Below, piece by piece: positions 1 to 11,251 of a stretch of DNA of 64,000 nt (its first letter is position 1; each line of letters begins with the position of its first letter). Under the pieces are notes generated by a model. It was given only the letters and a program-made list of their open reading frames with translations. It did no database searches and was not told the DNA's origin. The position numbers and the translations under genes are program-made. The stretch is from Vibrio tapetis subsp. tapetis (GTDB lineage Bacteria; Pseudomonadota; Gammaproteobacteria; Enterobacterales; Vibrionaceae): assembly GCF_900233005.1 (NCBI RefSeq), contig NZ_LT960611.1, positions 1,364,001-1,428,000 of the forward strand, read 5' to 3'.

Positions 1-2
1 CT

Positions 3-1328
3 TGCTTCTTTACGTGCGCCTTGCTTGGATTTAAGGTTCTAGGCGTAACAATGCTCGCTGATATGGCCGTTGAGCAAATCATCCTGCTCGGATTTGCTCT
101 GTCCTTCTCCAGTACTGTTTTTGCCGTCAAAAGCCTACAAGAAAAAGGAGATATGAACGCTACATATGGCACATTGGCCATCGGTGTTTTGGTCATGCAA
201 GATATCTTCGCGGTAATCTTTTTAACGGTATCAACAGGAAAAATTCCGGAATGGTATGCCGTTATTTTATTTGCCCTGCCTTTTGTTCGTCCGCTATTTT
301 ACAAAGTACTCGACTGGGTAGGCCATGGTGAGATGCTGGTCCTATCAGGAGTATTTTTCGCATTAATTGTCGGGGCTGGGCTATTTGACGCCGTTGGCAT
401 GAAGGCCGATTTAGGCGCCCTAATTCTGGGCATGTTACTGGCGGGGCATAAGAAAGCATCAGAACTGTCTAAGTCATTATTCAATCTAAAAGAACTATTT
501 TTGGTCTGCTTTTTTCTCAATATTGGGCTGGCAGAACAACCAACGGTAGCCGGTTTCACTATGGCTGTTCTCTTCTTAGTCCTGTTACCGGTTAAAGGCC
601 TACTCTACTTTTATATTATCCATCAATTTAAGTTCCGAGTTCGAACTTCGCTGTTAGCCTCTTTATCACTTTTTAATTACAGCGAATTCGGCCTTATTGT
701 TGGGGGGCTAGCCTATAAAATGGGATGGATATCTGGTGATGTCTTGGTGTCTATCGCCATCGCCGTTTCCCTATCATTTATTATTGCCGCTCCACTAAAT
801 CGCTTTGGCCATGATATTTATCGCCGCAGCGCAAAATGGCTAAAAGAAGTCGCTGCGGAAAAGCTTCATGCCAAAGATCAGCTGATCAATCCCGGCCACG
901 CTCAAGTCCTGATTTTAGGTATGGGCCGTATTGGCTCCGGTGCCTATGATGAAATAAGGCAGCGCTACGGAAAAATAAGCCTAGGTGTTGAAGTTAGGCC
1001 TGATGCCGCTCAGGCTCACCGTAACCATGGACGGAACGTTATCGAAGGTGATGCAACGGATCCCGATTTCTGGGAGCGAATCCTAGACACGGCAAATGTT
1101 AAATTGGTTCTTCTCGCGATGCCACACCACTTGGGTAACCAGACCGCGTTAGAACAACTACAAATACGCAACTTTCAAGGCCAAGTAGCTGCTATTGCTG
1201 AGTATTCAGACCAGCTTGAAGAATTAGAACAAGAAGGCGTCGATGCAGCTTTTAACATCTACAGCGAAGCAGGCAGTGGTTTTGCTCGTCACGTTTGTGA
1301 GCAATTAAAACCTGACTTCAAACTTTAA
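3..1328 (+). CDS. CPA2-family cation:proton antiporter with RCK (TrkA-N) domain, 5'-truncated by window edge
   Basis: The frame is open to the first base, so the true start lies outside the window and only the last ~442 codons are seen. The first ~260 residues are a series of hydrophobic segments typical of Na+/H+ exchanger membrane domains (KefB/KefC/YbaL-like). The soluble C-terminal part has a Rossmann nucleotide-binding motif (LILGMGRIGSGAYDEI) followed by an acidic strand end and GDATDPDFW, the usual TrkA-N/RCK signature. It probably exchanges K+ or Na+ for protons across the inner membrane under nucleotide control. The ion is not determinable from sequence. Confidence 0.85.
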   Translation, partial: CFFTCALLGFKVLGVTMLADMAVEQIILLGFALSFSSTVFAVKSLQEKGDMNATYGTLAIGVLVMQDIFAVIFLTVSTGKIPEWYAVILFALPFVRPLFYKVLDWVGHGEMLVLSGVFFALIVGAGLFDAVGMKADLGALILGMLLAGHKKASELSKSLFNLKELFLVCFFLNIGLAEQPTVAGFTMAVLFLVLLPVKGLLYFYIIHQFKFRVRTSLLASLSLFNYSEFGLIVGGLAYKMGWISGDVLVSIAIAVSLSFIIAAPLNRFGHDIYRRSAKWLKEVAAEKLHAKDQLINPGHAQVLILGMGRIGSGAYDEIRQRYGKISLGVEVRPDAAQAHRNHGRNVIEGDATDPDFWERILDTANVKLVLLAMPHHLGNQTALEQLQIRNFQGQVAAIAEYSDQLEELEQEGVDAAFNIYSEAGSGFARHVCEQLKPDFKL

Positions 1329-1614
1329 CCTCAATTAGTTGGCGCTAAATTCCTTTTAGCGCCAATCTAAACGATCCGTTCGACCATGTTAAATCGACCA
1401 CCTTAGTAAGTTAACTTTCCTTGCCCCACCTCTGTATCGTTCAAATAATGACCCCAATTAAATTTCATTCACCAAAACCGATATTCTATTAAATAATATT
1501 TAACACAAGCTGCTATTTGTCATGTTTATGATGGTTGTTTGTTGCTTTTTTTGTTGAAAGTGGCAAATTGAACTTAACGAAATCAAATGGATTTAGAATT
1601 TAGAGGTTAATGGT

Positions 1615-3279
1615 ATGTGCTCAATTTTTGGCATCTTAGATATAAAAAGTGATCCTGCAGCGTTGCGCCCTGTCGCGCTAGAAATGTCTAAAAAACTTAG
1701 GCATCGTGGCCCTGACTGGTCTGGTATTTACGCGTCTGACAATGCCATCTTGGCTCACGAACGTTTGGCTATCGTTGGCCTTAACAGTGGTGCGCAACCA
1801 CTTTACAGCCAAGATAAAAAGCACATCCTTGCAGTGAATGGCGAAATTTATAACCACAAAGAGCTTCGTGCTCGCTATGAAGATAAGTTCGAATTTCAAA
1901 CTGATTCTGACTGTGAGGTCATTCTCGCTCTGTACCAAGAACTGGGTGCCGATCTGTTAGAAGAATTAAATGGTATTTTTGCCTTTGTATTGTATGACGA
2001 AGAAAAAGATCAGTACCTTGTAGGCCGTGATCACATTGGTATCATTCCTCTTTACCAAGGCTATGACGAACACGGAAACTACTACGTTGCTTCTGAGATG
2101 AAAGCGCTTGTATCTGTTTGTAAAACGATCAGTGAGTTCCCTCCTGGTAGCTTCTATCGCAGCGAAGACGCTGAGCCTGTGCGTTATTACAAGCGAGACT
2201 GGAATGAATACGCTGCAGTTCAAGGCAACAGCACAAGTAAAGAAGATTTAACCAAAGCACTAGAAGACGCAGTTAAACGCCAACTAATGACTGACGTTCC
2301 CTATGGTGTGCTTCTCTCTGGTGGTTTAGATTCATCAATTACGTCAGCGGTTGCTAAAAAATATGCCGCTATGCGCATCGAAGATGACGAAAAGTCTGCA
2401 GCATGGTGGCCTCAATTACACTCATTTGCTGTTGGCCTTGAAGGAGCACCCGATCTTATTGCCGCACGTGACGTTGCCGATCAAATCGGAACTGTTCACC
2501 ATGAAATGACTTACACGATTCAAGAAGGCCTCGATGCTATTCGTGATGTTATTTATCATATTGAAACCTATGATGTGACAACAATTCGTGCATCAACGCC
2601 TATGTACTTACTCGCACGTAAAATCAAAGCGATGGGCATCAAAATGGTACTTTCTGGTGAAGGCGCTGATGAAATATTCGGCGGTTACTTGTACTTCCAC
2701 AAAGCACCAAACGCACAAGAGTTCCACGAAGAAACCGTGCGTAAATTGCTTGCATTAAACATGTTTGATTGTGCTCGTGCGAATAAATCACTAGCCGCTT
2801 GGGGTGTTGAAGGACGCGTGCCATTCTTGGACAAAGAATTCATTGATGTTGCTATGCGCTTAAACCCAGAAGATAAAATGTGTGGCAACGGTAAAATGGA
2901 AAAACACATTCTTCGCGAATGTTTTGAACATTACTTACCTAAGCAAATTGCATGGCGCCAAAAAGAGCAATTCTCCGATGGTGTCGGTTACGAGTGGATT
3001 GATACGCTAAAAGCGGTTGCGGAAGAAAAAGTAACGGACAAGCAGCTTGAGACAGCCGCATTCCGATTCCCATACAATACGCCAACAACGAAAGAAGGCT
3101 ACTCATACCGTGAAATCTTCGAAGAGCTATTCCCGCTAGAATCCGCAGCTGAATGTGTACCTGGTGGCCCTTCTGTCGCTTGTTCTTCAGCCAAAGCGAT
3201 TGAATGGGACGAGTCATTCAAGAATTGCGTTGATCCATCAGGAAGAGCAGTACAGGCTGTTCACAACGATGCATACTAA
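1615..3279 (+). CDS. asnB: asparagine synthase B (glutamine-hydrolysing)
   Basis: Makes asparagine from aspartate, ATP and glutamine in the cytoplasm. The protein begins MCSIFGILD, placing the class II glutamine amidotransferase nucleophile Cys at position 2 after Met removal, and the GATase domain fills the first ~200 residues. The synthetase domain carries the ATP-pyrophosphatase loop LLSGGLDSSI near residue 235 and a later SGEGADEIFGGY motif. The 554-aa length is normal for AsnB. It is a single-gene unit with a strong terminator just downstream. Confidence 0.97.
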   Translation: MCSIFGILDIKSDPAALRPVALEMSKKLRHRGPDWSGIYASDNAILAHERLAIVGLNSGAQPLYSQDKKHILAVNGEIYNHKELRARYEDKFEFQTDSDCEVILALYQELGADLLEELNGIFAFVLYDEEKDQYLVGRDHIGIIPLYQGYDEHGNYYVASEMKALVSVCKTISEFPPGSFYRSEDAEPVRYYKRDWNEYAAVQGNSTSKEDLTKALEDAVKRQLMTDVPYGVLLSGGLDSSITSAVAKKYAAMRIEDDEKSAAWWPQLHSFAVGLEGAPDLIAARDVADQIGTVHHEMTYTIQEGLDAIRDVIYHIETYDVTTIRASTPMYLLARKIKAMGIKMVLSGEGADEIFGGYLYFHKAPNAQEFHEETVRKLLALNMFDCARANKSLAAWGVEGRVPFLDKEFIDVAMRLNPEDKMCGNGKMEKHILRECFEHYLPKQIAWRQKEQFSDGVGYEWIDTLKAVAEEKVTDKQLETAAFRFPYNTPTTKEGYSYREIFEELFPLESAAECVPGGPSVACSSAKAIEWDESFKNCVDPSGRAVQAVHNDAY

Positions 3280-3313
3280 TACACCATCAATTTAGCAATA
3301 AATTGCAGAGACT

Positions 3314-3340
3314 AAAAAGGGCACATTTTGTGCCCTTTTT
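3314..3340 (+). terminator. Rho-independent terminator of asnB
   Basis: A perfect 12-bp stem (AAAAAGGGCACA / TGTGCCCTTTTT) with a 3-nt loop lies 34 bp after asnB. The A-rich and T-rich flanks let it also serve rfaH on the opposite strand. Confidence 0.9.
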
Positions 3341-3376
3341 TAATGCCGAATACTAAACAAGCCTCTTTGCTGAGGA

Positions 3377-3898
3377 CTACCACTCATCGGCCTCTTTATT
3401 CATATCGAGGTTTTCATTTTCTATGCTAACCGGTACAAGTTGATTGATCATATTAACTAGCATAAAAGAGCGCTTATCTCCGTCAGGCTCTTGGTAAATG
3501 GCCGTAATGCCCGCAAACTGCCCTTCTAAAATGCGTATTTCATCACCCGACATTGGCACTGCAAGGCGCTTAACGCCGGCTTCGGCTTCAAGCTGCTCTA
3601 AGTTTTTTAATTCTAAAATCAAATCACCTTCGACTTCTTGAGGAAGTGCGCCAAACCGAATGAAATCCGTAATGCCACGAGTAGAGCGAATGGTCGTAAA
3701 ACTAGGGCCAACTTCGTAATCAAATCGGACGAATACATACCCAGGAAATAAGGGCTCTTTCACAACCTGTTTTTTCTTTCTTAGCATTTTTTCTATTTCA
3801 ATTTGTGGATAAAAACACTCCACATTTTGATTTTCAAGATGCATTTTCGCACGTGCTTGTTCACCGCGCTTACAATAGACTAAATACCAACGTTTCAT
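3377..3898 (-). CDS. rfaH: transcription antitermination factor RfaH
   Basis: A NusG paralogue that travels with RNA polymerase and raises expression of long operons carrying an ops element, such as LPS, capsule and conjugation genes. The 173-aa protein starts MKRWYLVYCKRGEQARA and contains LFPGYVFVRFD and the TTIRSTRGITDFIRFG stretch typical of the NGN domain. A short KOW domain follows near residues 110-160 (ILEGQFAGITAIYQEPDG). It is slightly longer than E. coli RfaH because of an acidic tail. It is monocistronic and convergent with asnB. Confidence 0.93.
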   Translation of the reverse strand: MKRWYLVYCKRGEQARAKMHLENQNVECFYPQIEIEKMLRKKKQVVKEPLFPGYVFVRFDYEVGPSFTTIRSTRGITDFIRFGALPQEVEGDLILELKNLEQLEAEAGVKRLAVPMSGDEIRILEGQFAGITAIYQEPDGDKRSFMLVNMINQLVPVSIENENLDMNKEADEW

Positions 3899-4207
3899 AA
3901 AGCCAACTACTTGTAATTTTTATGTCATCCTAGCATTTTCACACCTTGGTTGAAATGCAATAATGGAAACATAGATTGCATAGACACAGTCACCAACCCT
4001 CGGGGTATAGTGTCTTTGCAAACACCGCATGAACACTGCATTGTTTTCGTATCTATCGTCAAGGATTGCTACCGCTCGGTAAGTATAGATACAGAATGTT
4101 CGTTGTTGTCTAGCCGAAGACACCTTCACTTTGAACCGACATGATGTCGGCTCGTCTACGATTGTCACTCCATGCTTTATCTTTCCAACAAATAAAAATT
4201 ATCTAAT
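3899..4207. other. intergenic region between divergent rfaH and the peptide transporter
   Basis: 309 bp without a convincing gene. It must hold the promoters of both divergent genes. The only clear structure is the perfect 7-1-7 palindrome at 4136-4150, listed separately. A 64-codon open frame at 3950-4144 has no family resemblance and I do not call it. Confidence 0.6.
4136..4150. promoter_or_regulatory. perfect palindrome CCGACATGATGTCGG upstream of the peptide transporter
   Basis: Seven-base arms separated by one base, 57 bp before the transporter start. It could be a repressor operator or an RNA hairpin in the 5' leader. No regulator can be assigned from the sequence. Confidence 0.45.
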
Positions 4208-5596
4208 ATGACAAACCAACAATCTGATTTTTTGGGACATCCGAAAGGACTGTTTCTGCTGTTTAGTACAGAGCTATGGGAACGTTTTTCCTACTACGCT
4301 ATGCGCGCCATTTTGGTGCTATTTTTAACGGATACAACGCTTAATGGTGGTCTTGGTTGGACAACACAGCAAGCACTCCAACTTTATGGTATTTATACGG
4401 GTCTTGTTTATATCACGCCGCTTATTGGTGGCTGGATAGCCGACAACTTTTTAGGGCAACGTCGCTCTCTACTCATTGGCGGTGCCTTGATGGCCATCGG
4501 TCAATTTATCTTGGCAATGCCTGACAGCGCAATGCCACTAAGCAACGTCGCGACTTTATATTTGGGTTTAGCGTTCATTATTGCTGGCAACGGCATGTTC
4601 AAACCTAATATCTCCACTATGGTTGGCGATCTATACCCTGCCGGTGATAATCGTCGTGATGGCGCGTTTACCATTTTCTACATGGGCATCAATTTAGGCG
4701 CTCTACTTTCAGGCATCGTTTCAGGCTCCGTAACGACCGGCTACGGCTGGAAAGCAGGCTTTTTAGTGGCTGGTATCGGTATGGTTATTAGCTTGATCAT
4801 GCAAATAACCATGGCAAACAAGCTACTTGGAAATATTGGCATTGAACCTTCTGCAGTAAGAGCGCAAAAAGGTAAAAAATCAAAACAACCTTTGACAGTC
4901 CAAGAAAAAGACCGTCTAAAGGTGATATTAGTGATGGGCTTATTCGTTGTTGTCTTCTGGGCAGGCTTCGAGCAAGCCGGTGGCTTGATGAACATTTACT
5001 CTCAGCAATACACTGATCGTATGCTTGGAAATTTTGAAGTGCCAGCTGCTTGGTTCCAGTCACTGAATCCATTTTTCATCATTACTATGGCTCCTATTTT
5101 GGCGGCTGTATGGATCAAACTTGGTAAGCATGAGCCTAATTCGCCAGTTAAATTTGCAATGGCTTTGTTCTTTTTGGCCATTGGTTTCTTATGTATGGTT
5201 GGTGCAGTATTGGAACAAGGTGGAGATACCAGCGTCAAAACGTCTATGTTCTGGCTGGTTGGTGCTTACTTCTTCCATACCATAGGTGAACTCTGCCTTT
5301 CTCCGATTGGCTTATCGATGATCACTAAACTCGCACCACTTCGTTTAGCATCATTAATGATGGGTGCGTGGTTTGGTTTCAATGCCATTGCGAATTACGT
5401 AGCGGGCTATATTGGCTCTCATGTAGGCGATTTTGGGGCGATGGCTATCTTTGGTGGCATCGCCATTACCGCAACCATTTCAGGTGTGCTACTTCTGCTG
5501 TGTTCTAACAAGCTGATTGATTGGATGCATGGGGCGGAAGATAAAGCCGACACCAATGAAGACGACGGCTCTGAACTCAAACTGCAAAACGCCTAG
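4208..5596 (+). CDS. proton-dependent oligopeptide transporter (POT/PTR2 family, DtpA/DtpB-like)
   Basis: Imports di- and tripeptides with protons across the inner membrane. The 462-aa protein has the POT signatures GGWIADNFLGQRRSLLIGG (between helices 2 and 3) and FTIFYMGINLGALLSGIVSG near residue 155, the late ELCLSPIGLSMITKLAP motif, and an N-terminal ELWERFSYYAMRA segment carrying the ExxER-type proton-coupling residues. The cytoplasmic tail is acidic. It is a single-gene unit. I cannot choose between the DtpA, DtpB and DtpC subgroups. Confidence 0.92.
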   Translation: MTNQQSDFLGHPKGLFLLFSTELWERFSYYAMRAILVLFLTDTTLNGGLGWTTQQALQLYGIYTGLVYITPLIGGWIADNFLGQRRSLLIGGALMAIGQFILAMPDSAMPLSNVATLYLGLAFIIAGNGMFKPNISTMVGDLYPAGDNRRDGAFTIFYMGINLGALLSGIVSGSVTTGYGWKAGFLVAGIGMVISLIMQITMANKLLGNIGIEPSAVRAQKGKKSKQPLTVQEKDRLKVILVMGLFVVVFWAGFEQAGGLMNIYSQQYTDRMLGNFEVPAAWFQSLNPFFIITMAPILAAVWIKLGKHEPNSPVKFAMALFFLAIGFLCMVGAVLEQGGDTSVKTSMFWLVGAYFFHTIGELCLSPIGLSMITKLAPLRLASLMMGAWFGFNAIANYVAGYIGSHVGDFGAMAIFGGIAITATISGVLLLLCSNKLIDWMHGAEDKADTNEDDGSELKLQNA

Positions 5597-5599
5597 GCT

Positions 5600-5627
5600 G
5601 TAAGTTGTAAGTTGTAAGTTGTAAGTT
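5600..5627. repeat. heptanucleotide tandem repeat, GTAAGTT x4
   Basis: Four perfect head-to-tail copies starting 4 bp after the transporter stop codon. Two other arrays of 7-bp units with different sequences occur in this window (23394-23449 and 55118-55145). Confidence 0.95.
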
Positions 5628-5643
5628 AATAAGCCGAAACAAA

Positions 5644-5676
5644 AAGGGCCGCACTGTAAATACAGTAGCGGCCCTT
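5644..5676. terminator. bidirectional terminator between the peptide transporter and hemH
   Basis: A long hairpin with arms AAGGGCCGC / GCGGCCCTT and an inner ACTGTA / TACAGT stem. It is flanked by A-run and T-rich sequence, so it can serve both convergent genes. Confidence 0.9.
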
Positions 5677-5692
5677 ATTATTAATTGCTTAA

Positions 5693-6661
5693 TTACACGT
5701 TACTATGTTGCTCAACTAACTCAACCATCATTTGAATGTGCTCGTCGTCGTCATTAAGGCATGGGATATAACGATACTGTTCACCGCCCGCCTCCATAAA
5801 TACTTCCTTATTTTGCTCAGCCATTTCCTCGAGTGTTTCTAAGCAATCAACAGAGAATGCGGGAGCCATTACGTCTATTTTCTTAAGACCTTTTTCTGGC
5901 ATCTGCTCTAGCGTTTTATCAGTATAAGGTTTTAGCCACTCTTCTCTGCCAAAGCGCGATTGATACGCCATACCGATATCAGTATCTGTGAGATCCAACT
6001 CTTTCGCGAGTAATTCAGTTGTCACGTCGCAATGGCTCGGGTATACATCGCCATTATCAGCAAATCGCTGCGGAATTCCATGATAAGAACACAGTAAGTA
6101 GTCACTCTTGCCGTACTCTTGCCAATGACGTCGCACACTGCTAGCAAGTGCTTTAATATAAGTCGGATGATTATGGTAATCACGAATGAATGTATGGCTT
6201 GGCACAACAGGTAAAGAAGCAAAAATTTTAGCTAAACCATCCATCGCTGCCGCACTCGTCGTCGCCGAGTATTGGGGGTACAAGGGCAAAATAATAATAT
6301 GTTCACAGCCTTGTTCTAGTAATTTCTTCACGCCATTATCTAAGCTTGGTGAGCCATAAGTCATGGCGAGTTCAACCGGTATACTTAGCTTATCGGCCAA
6401 CTTACTTGCCTGACGTTTTGAGTAAACCATCAGTGGTGAGCCTTCATCCATCCAAACGCTTTGATATAACTTGGCCACTTTAGGAGAGCGAATAGGTAAA
6501 ATCACACCATGTAAGATGGGGCACCAAAGCCAGCGAGTTGTATCAACTACTCGTTTATCGTGGAGGAACTGGCTCAAAAACTTTTTAACCGCGGGTGCAG
6601 TTGCAGCATCAGGCGTACCCAAGTTAATTAATAATACGCCCTGCTTTTTATTGGTTTCCAT
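5693..6661 (-). CDS. hemH: ferrochelatase
   Basis: Inserts Fe2+ into protoporphyrin IX in the last step of heme synthesis. The 322-aa protein shows the N-terminal [12 protein letters not shown], the catalytic-histidine segment [12 protein letters not shown] and the metal-side motif [15 protein letters not shown], all in the expected order. The length fits bacterial ferrochelatases. It lies downstream of adk on the same strand, the gene order usual in gammaproteobacteria, but the adk terminator lies between them. Confidence 0.97.
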   Translation of the reverse strand: METNKKQGVLLINLGTPDAATAPAVKKFLSQFLHDKRVVDTTRWLWCPILHGVILPIRSPKVAKLYQSVWMDEGSPLMVYSKRQASKLADKLSIPVELAMTYGSPSLDNGVKKLLEQGCEHIIILPLYPQYSATTSAAAMDGLAKIFASLPVVPSHTFIRDYHNHPTYIKALASSVRRHWQEYGKSDYLLCSYHGIPQRFADNGDVYPSHCDVTTELLAKELDLTDTDIGMAYQSRFGREEWLKPYTDKTLEQMPEKGLKKIDVMAPAFSVDCLETLEEMAEQNKEVFMEAGGEQYRYIPCLNDDDEHIQMMVELVEQHSNV

Positions 6662-6704
6662 ACTCTGCTAATTCACCTTTAAAAATTGATATTCAGACGA
6701 AAAA

Positions 6705-6724
6705 AAACGACCCGAAGGTCGTTT
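6705..6724 (-). terminator. terminator after adk
   Basis: An AAACGACC / GGTCGTTT stem with a CGAA loop, followed on the minus strand by a run of T (the A-run at 6699-6707 on the plus strand). Confidence 0.85.
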
Positions 6725-6758
6725 AATATAACAAACAATATGTTTACATGTCAGCCAA

Positions 6759-7475
<717 letters not shown>

Positions 7476-7565
7476 TTAAGTTAGGGGCGGAGAATATACC
7501 ACAATCCGCATGAAATTAACGGTCTTTGCCATTAAATTGCCCGTTAGAACAATTTATAAGCAATA

Positions 7566-7590
7566 AAGCCAGCCCACTATGGGACTGGCT
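7566..7590 (-). terminator. probable terminator after htpG
   Basis: An inverted repeat AGCCAG-CCC / GGGACTGGCT with one bulged base, 31 bp beyond the htpG stop. Confidence 0.6.
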
Positions 7591-7620
7591 TAATATGACA
7601 CTAATAAAAAATGAACACTA

Positions 7621-9534
7621 TTAGGCTTTAGTCAAAAGCTGGTTAATCGCACCTAGGAACTGTGTTGGATCTTCCATTGCTCCGCGCTCCGCTAGCATCG
7701 CTTGACCAAGCAGTAACTCTACCCAACGGCCAAACTCTTCTTCATCTGCTTCATCTGCTTCATCTGCCATGCGTTTTACTAATGCATGTTCAGGGTTGAT
7801 TTCAAAAATGTACTTCACTTCAGGAACAGCTTGACCAGCCGCTTCCAGTAGTTTCGCCATTTGAGTGCCCATTTCAAAGTCATCCGTTACCACTACCGCA
7901 GGTGTAGTCGCTAATTTGAACGTTGTACGTACTTCTTTAACGCGGTCGCCAAGGTAAGTTTTCGTACGCTCTACGACTGACTTGAACTCTTCTTCCGTTT
8001 CTTTATGCTTTTCTTTTTCAGCTTCATCTTCGAAGTGACTAAGATCAAGGCCAGCTTTAGTGATCGATTGGAATTGCTTGCCATCGAACTCTGTTAGGTA
8101 GTTCATTAGCCATTCGTCAATGCGATCGTACATCAAAATAACTTCGATACCCTTCGCTTTAAATTGCTCTAAGTGAGGGCTATTTTTTGCTGCAGCGTAA
8201 CTGTCTGCCGTTAGATAAAAGATCTTACCTTGACCTTCTTTCATTCTCTCGGCGTAAGAAGCTAGAGAGACCGTTTGCTCTGCGTTATCAACTTCAGAAG
8301 AAGCAAAACGCATCAAACCAGCAATTTTCTCTTTGTTTGAAAAGTCTTCAGCAGGACCTTCTTTAAGCACCATGCCAAATTCTTTCCAGAAAGAGAGATA
8401 TTGCTCGTCATCTTTCTTAGCGATTTTCTCTAGCATGCTTAAAACACGCTTAGTACAAGCGCTGCGAAGTGTTTGGGTTACTTTATTGTCTTGTAGAATT
8501 TCACGTGACACGTTCAATGGCAGATCATTTGAGTCAATCAAGCCGCGAACAAAACGCAAGTAGCTAGGCATGAACTGCTCAGCATCATCCATAATAAACA
8601 CACGTTGAACGTAGAGTTTTAAACCGCTTTTGTGATCACGATTCATCATATCCCAAGGGGCTTTCGCTGGGATGTATAACAAACTGGTGTAATCGTTTTT
8701 ACCTTCAACGCGGTTATGGCTCCACGTCATTGGATCGGCAAAGTCATGGGATACATGCTTATAGAATTCTTGGTATTCTTCTTTGGTTACATCCGATTTG
8801 TTTCTAGTCCACAATGCTTGAGCTTTGTTGATCTGCTCCCAAGTTTTCTCTTCAGTTTCTTTACCTTCATCATCCTTGACAGGCGTTAGGATAGAAACCG
8901 GAATACCAATATGGTCAGAGTATTTGCCAATCACTTCACGTAGGCGGTGTTCAGACAAGAACTCCTTACCTTCATCACGCATGTGAAGAACAATATCAGT
9001 ACCGCGACTTTCTTTACTGATGTTCTCAATCGTGTAATCACCTTCGCCGGCAGAGTGCCATTGAACAGCTTCATCTACCGCTAATCCAGCAGCACGAGTG
9101 CGTACTGTTACTGCATCAGCAACAATAAATGCCGAGTAGAAACCAACGCCAAATTGACCAATAAGCTGAGAGTCTTTGCTTTGGTCATCATTTAATTTTG
9201 AGAAAAAGTCAGCCGTACCTGACTTAGCAATCGTGCCAAGGTGCTCAATCACGTTATCACGGCTCATGCCGATACCGTTATCAGAGATAGTGAGCGTATT
9301 TGCCACTGCGTCAAATGAAAGCTTTACGCCAAGATCAGCATCACCTTGGTACAAATCACCATCAGAAAGCGCTTGAAAGCGCAGTTTATCTGCAGCATCT
9401 GAAGCATTTGAAATCAACTCACGTAAAAAGATTTCTTTATTTGAATACAGAGAGTGAATCATTAGATGTAGAAGCTGCTTAACTTCTGACTGAAAACCTC
9501 TTGTTTCTTTATTGTTTACTGCTGCTTCGCTCAT
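7621..9534 (-). CDS. htpG: molecular chaperone HtpG (Hsp90)
   Basis: Cytoplasmic ATP-dependent chaperone dimer. The 637-aa protein has the GHKL ATPase signatures [23 protein letters not shown] and [15 protein letters not shown] in the first 140 residues, and the middle-domain motif with the catalytic Arg ([10 protein letters not shown]). The C-terminal dimerisation domain lies at the end and includes an acidic EADEADEEE stretch. It is divergent from toxR, the standard Vibrio arrangement. Confidence 0.98.
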   Translation of the reverse strand: MSEAAVNNKETRGFQSEVKQLLHLMIHSLYSNKEIFLRELISNASDAADKLRFQALSDGDLYQGDADLGVKLSFDAVANTLTISDNGIGMSRDNVIEHLGTIAKSGTADFFSKLNDDQSKDSQLIGQFGVGFYSAFIVADAVTVRTRAAGLAVDEAVQWHSAGEGDYTIENISKESRGTDIVLHMRDEGKEFLSEHRLREVIGKYSDHIGIPVSILTPVKDDEGKETEEKTWEQINKAQALWTRNKSDVTKEEYQEFYKHVSHDFADPMTWSHNRVEGKNDYTSLLYIPAKAPWDMMNRDHKSGLKLYVQRVFIMDDAEQFMPSYLRFVRGLIDSNDLPLNVSREILQDNKVTQTLRSACTKRVLSMLEKIAKKDDEQYLSFWKEFGMVLKEGPAEDFSNKEKIAGLMRFASSEVDNAEQTVSLASYAERMKEGQGKIFYLTADSYAAAKNSPHLEQFKAKGIEVILMYDRIDEWLMNYLTEFDGKQFQSITKAGLDLSHFEDEAEKEKHKETEEEFKSVVERTKTYLGDRVKEVRTTFKLATTPAVVVTDDFEMGTQMAKLLEAAGQAVPEVKYIFEINPEHALVKRMADEADEADEEEFGRWVELLLGQAMLAERGAMEDPTQFLGAINQLLTKA

Positions 9535-9812
9535 ATTTACTCCAGGGAAATATCATATAGATACACATCAAACGTTATGTCTTTTGAAAAAACTCAGTAC
9601 ACGTTTGTTCGGTATGATTATCAACTTAAGTAATGAAATGAGGCTGCCAATTGTAAATTCAAGGTCAAAAATGATAAAAATCCTGTTTTTTTGGTAATTT
9701 TTGATTATGCTATGTGCTTCAAAAATATCAAAGAAGCTAAAGTGAACTCGCATTCTGCATTTTTAGCTTACATTTGGCTCTTCCATCCTCAACATTACGT
9801 AGCGTCTCAATA

Positions 9813-10685
9813 ATGAGTAATATTGGTACAAAGTTCATTCTCGCTCAAAGGTTTACCTTTGATCCGAACAATAATTCTCTGTTAGATCAGCAGAACGATA
9901 ATGAAGTGATTCGTCTAGGAAGTAATGAAAGCCGCATTTTGCTCTTGCTCGCTGAGCACCACAACGAAGTGGTGACTAGGCAGCAACTGCATGAATTTGT
10001 GTGGCGAGACCAAGGATTTCAGGTCGATGATTCGAGTCTAACTCAAGCTATTTCAACGTTAAGAAAGCTTTTGAAAGACTCTACAAAATCACCTCAGTAT
10101 GTCAAAACCGTGCCCAAGCGTGGCTACCAGCTAATTTCCAGTGTCGAACGCTCTGCGCCTTCAAGTGCAAGCAATGAAACACAAGAGATTACAGAGCCTA
10201 ATCTTGCGACAGAATCTGCGGCTGCAGAGCCTGCGCCAGTGATGGCCTCTCAACCAACAGATAACACTAAAGCCGAACCGCTATCATCGATAGCAGAAAA
10301 AGCACCAACACCAGCAGCAAAGCCGTCAAATAAAGGACTGATTATTGCCCTTTTGATTGCGGTTGCGTTGCCATTAATCACATTTTTCACGACGTCACCC
10401 TCGCCGGCGACATTTACTACGGTTGGGACATTTTCTGATATACCCGTCAAGACCCCAGAAAATCACCCTGATATATCCAAGTGGATACCGAGTATTACGC
10501 AATGTGTGGAAGTGTATATTGCAAGACACCCAAACGAACTTGCTCCAGTGGAAGTCATTGCAACCGGTGGTCAAAATGGCCAAATTGCCCTGAATTATAT
10601 CCATGCACCAGAGCACTCTAGTGAAAACGTGACTCTTAAGCTATTAGCGGTTCAGCCAGACTTCAACCAGGTATGCACTCAATGA
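9813..10685 (+). CDS. toxR: ToxR transmembrane transcriptional regulator
   Basis: An inner-membrane transcription factor that reads periplasmic conditions and controls outer-membrane porins. Start 9813 (MSNIGTKFILAQRFTFDP) gives 290 aa, matching Vibrio ToxR; the 13 upstream codons are not part of the usual protein. Residues ~5-110 form an OmpR-type winged helix (LGSNESRILLLLAEHHNEV, SSLTQAISTLRKLLKDS, VKTVPKRGYQL). A Pro/Ala/Ser-rich tether follows, then one membrane segment near residues 174-192 and a periplasmic domain with two Cys (in SITQCVEV and QVCTQ) that probably form the known disulphide. It is coupled to toxS by an ATGA overlap. Confidence 0.97.
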   Translation: MSNIGTKFILAQRFTFDPNNNSLLDQQNDNEVIRLGSNESRILLLLAEHHNEVVTRQQLHEFVWRDQGFQVDDSSLTQAISTLRKLLKDSTKSPQYVKTVPKRGYQLISSVERSAPSSASNETQEITEPNLATESAAAEPAPVMASQPTDNTKAEPLSSIAEKAPTPAAKPSNKGLIIALLIAVALPLITFFTTSPSPATFTTVGTFSDIPVKTPENHPDISKWIPSITQCVEVYIARHPNELAPVEVIATGGQNGQIALNYIHAPEHSSENVTLKLLAVQPDFNQVCTQ

Positions 10686-11242
10686 ATGAGCACTCAATGA
10701 ACAATCACCTGAATTCTAAACTGCCTGTTTTCATCGTTATTCTTTCGATCATTTTCAGTGCGTGGCTGTACTGGGGAAGTGATGCGCAGGTAGAGCGTGT
10801 ACTGACATCGCGTGAATGGCAGACTCGTATGGTCATGCGTATTTATGCGGACACTAGTACAGATGTCTTGGAACAAGATGGCGAGATTGGGCCTTTGAAA
10901 AAAGCGACCATCGAGTCAAATGTAAAGTATTTACCTAACGGTACCTACTTACGAGTTTCAAGAATTAATTTGTTTTCTGAAAGTGTTGAAGCCTCTTCAA
11001 TCATTAACGTTTCTGAAAGTGGCAATTGGGAAATGAGCGATAATTATTTGCTAATCGAACCGATTGAATTCAAGGAAATTTCGTCGAACCAACGCCAAGA
11101 CTTCACAGAGAAACAACTTGGTGTTATTACACAAATTTTCAAAATGGATTCTCAGCAAAGTCGTCGAGTGGAAATAATCAATACTAAAGCACTTTTGATG
11201 ACCAGTTTGGATCACGGCTCGGCCGTTTTCTATTCACACTAA
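10682..11242 (+). CDS. toxS: ToxS, periplasmic partner of ToxR
   Basis: A single N-terminal membrane anchor (LPVFIVILSIIFSAWLYWGS) is followed by a periplasmic domain that stabilises ToxR. Motifs such as VLTSREWQ and LPNGTYLRVSRI are typical of Vibrio ToxS. I choose the ATG at 10682, which overlaps the toxR TGA by the classic ATGA. In-frame ATGs at 10673 and 10697 are alternatives, and the true N-terminus is uncertain by up to nine residues. Confidence 0.95.
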   Translation: MNEHSMNNHLNSKLPVFIVILSIIFSAWLYWGSDAQVERVLTSREWQTRMVMRIYADTSTDVLEQDGEIGPLKKATIESNVKYLPNGTYLRVSRINLFSESVEASSIINVSESGNWEMSDNYLLIEPIEFKEISSNQRQDFTEKQLGVITQIFKMDSQQSRRVEIINTKALLMTSLDHGSAVFYSH

Positions 11243-11251
11243 TGAGACGAT

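Noticed and set aside
3950..4144. 64-codon plus-strand frame upstream of the peptide transporter
   Set aside because: No ribosome-binding site, no family pattern, and it lies in the expected promoter region.
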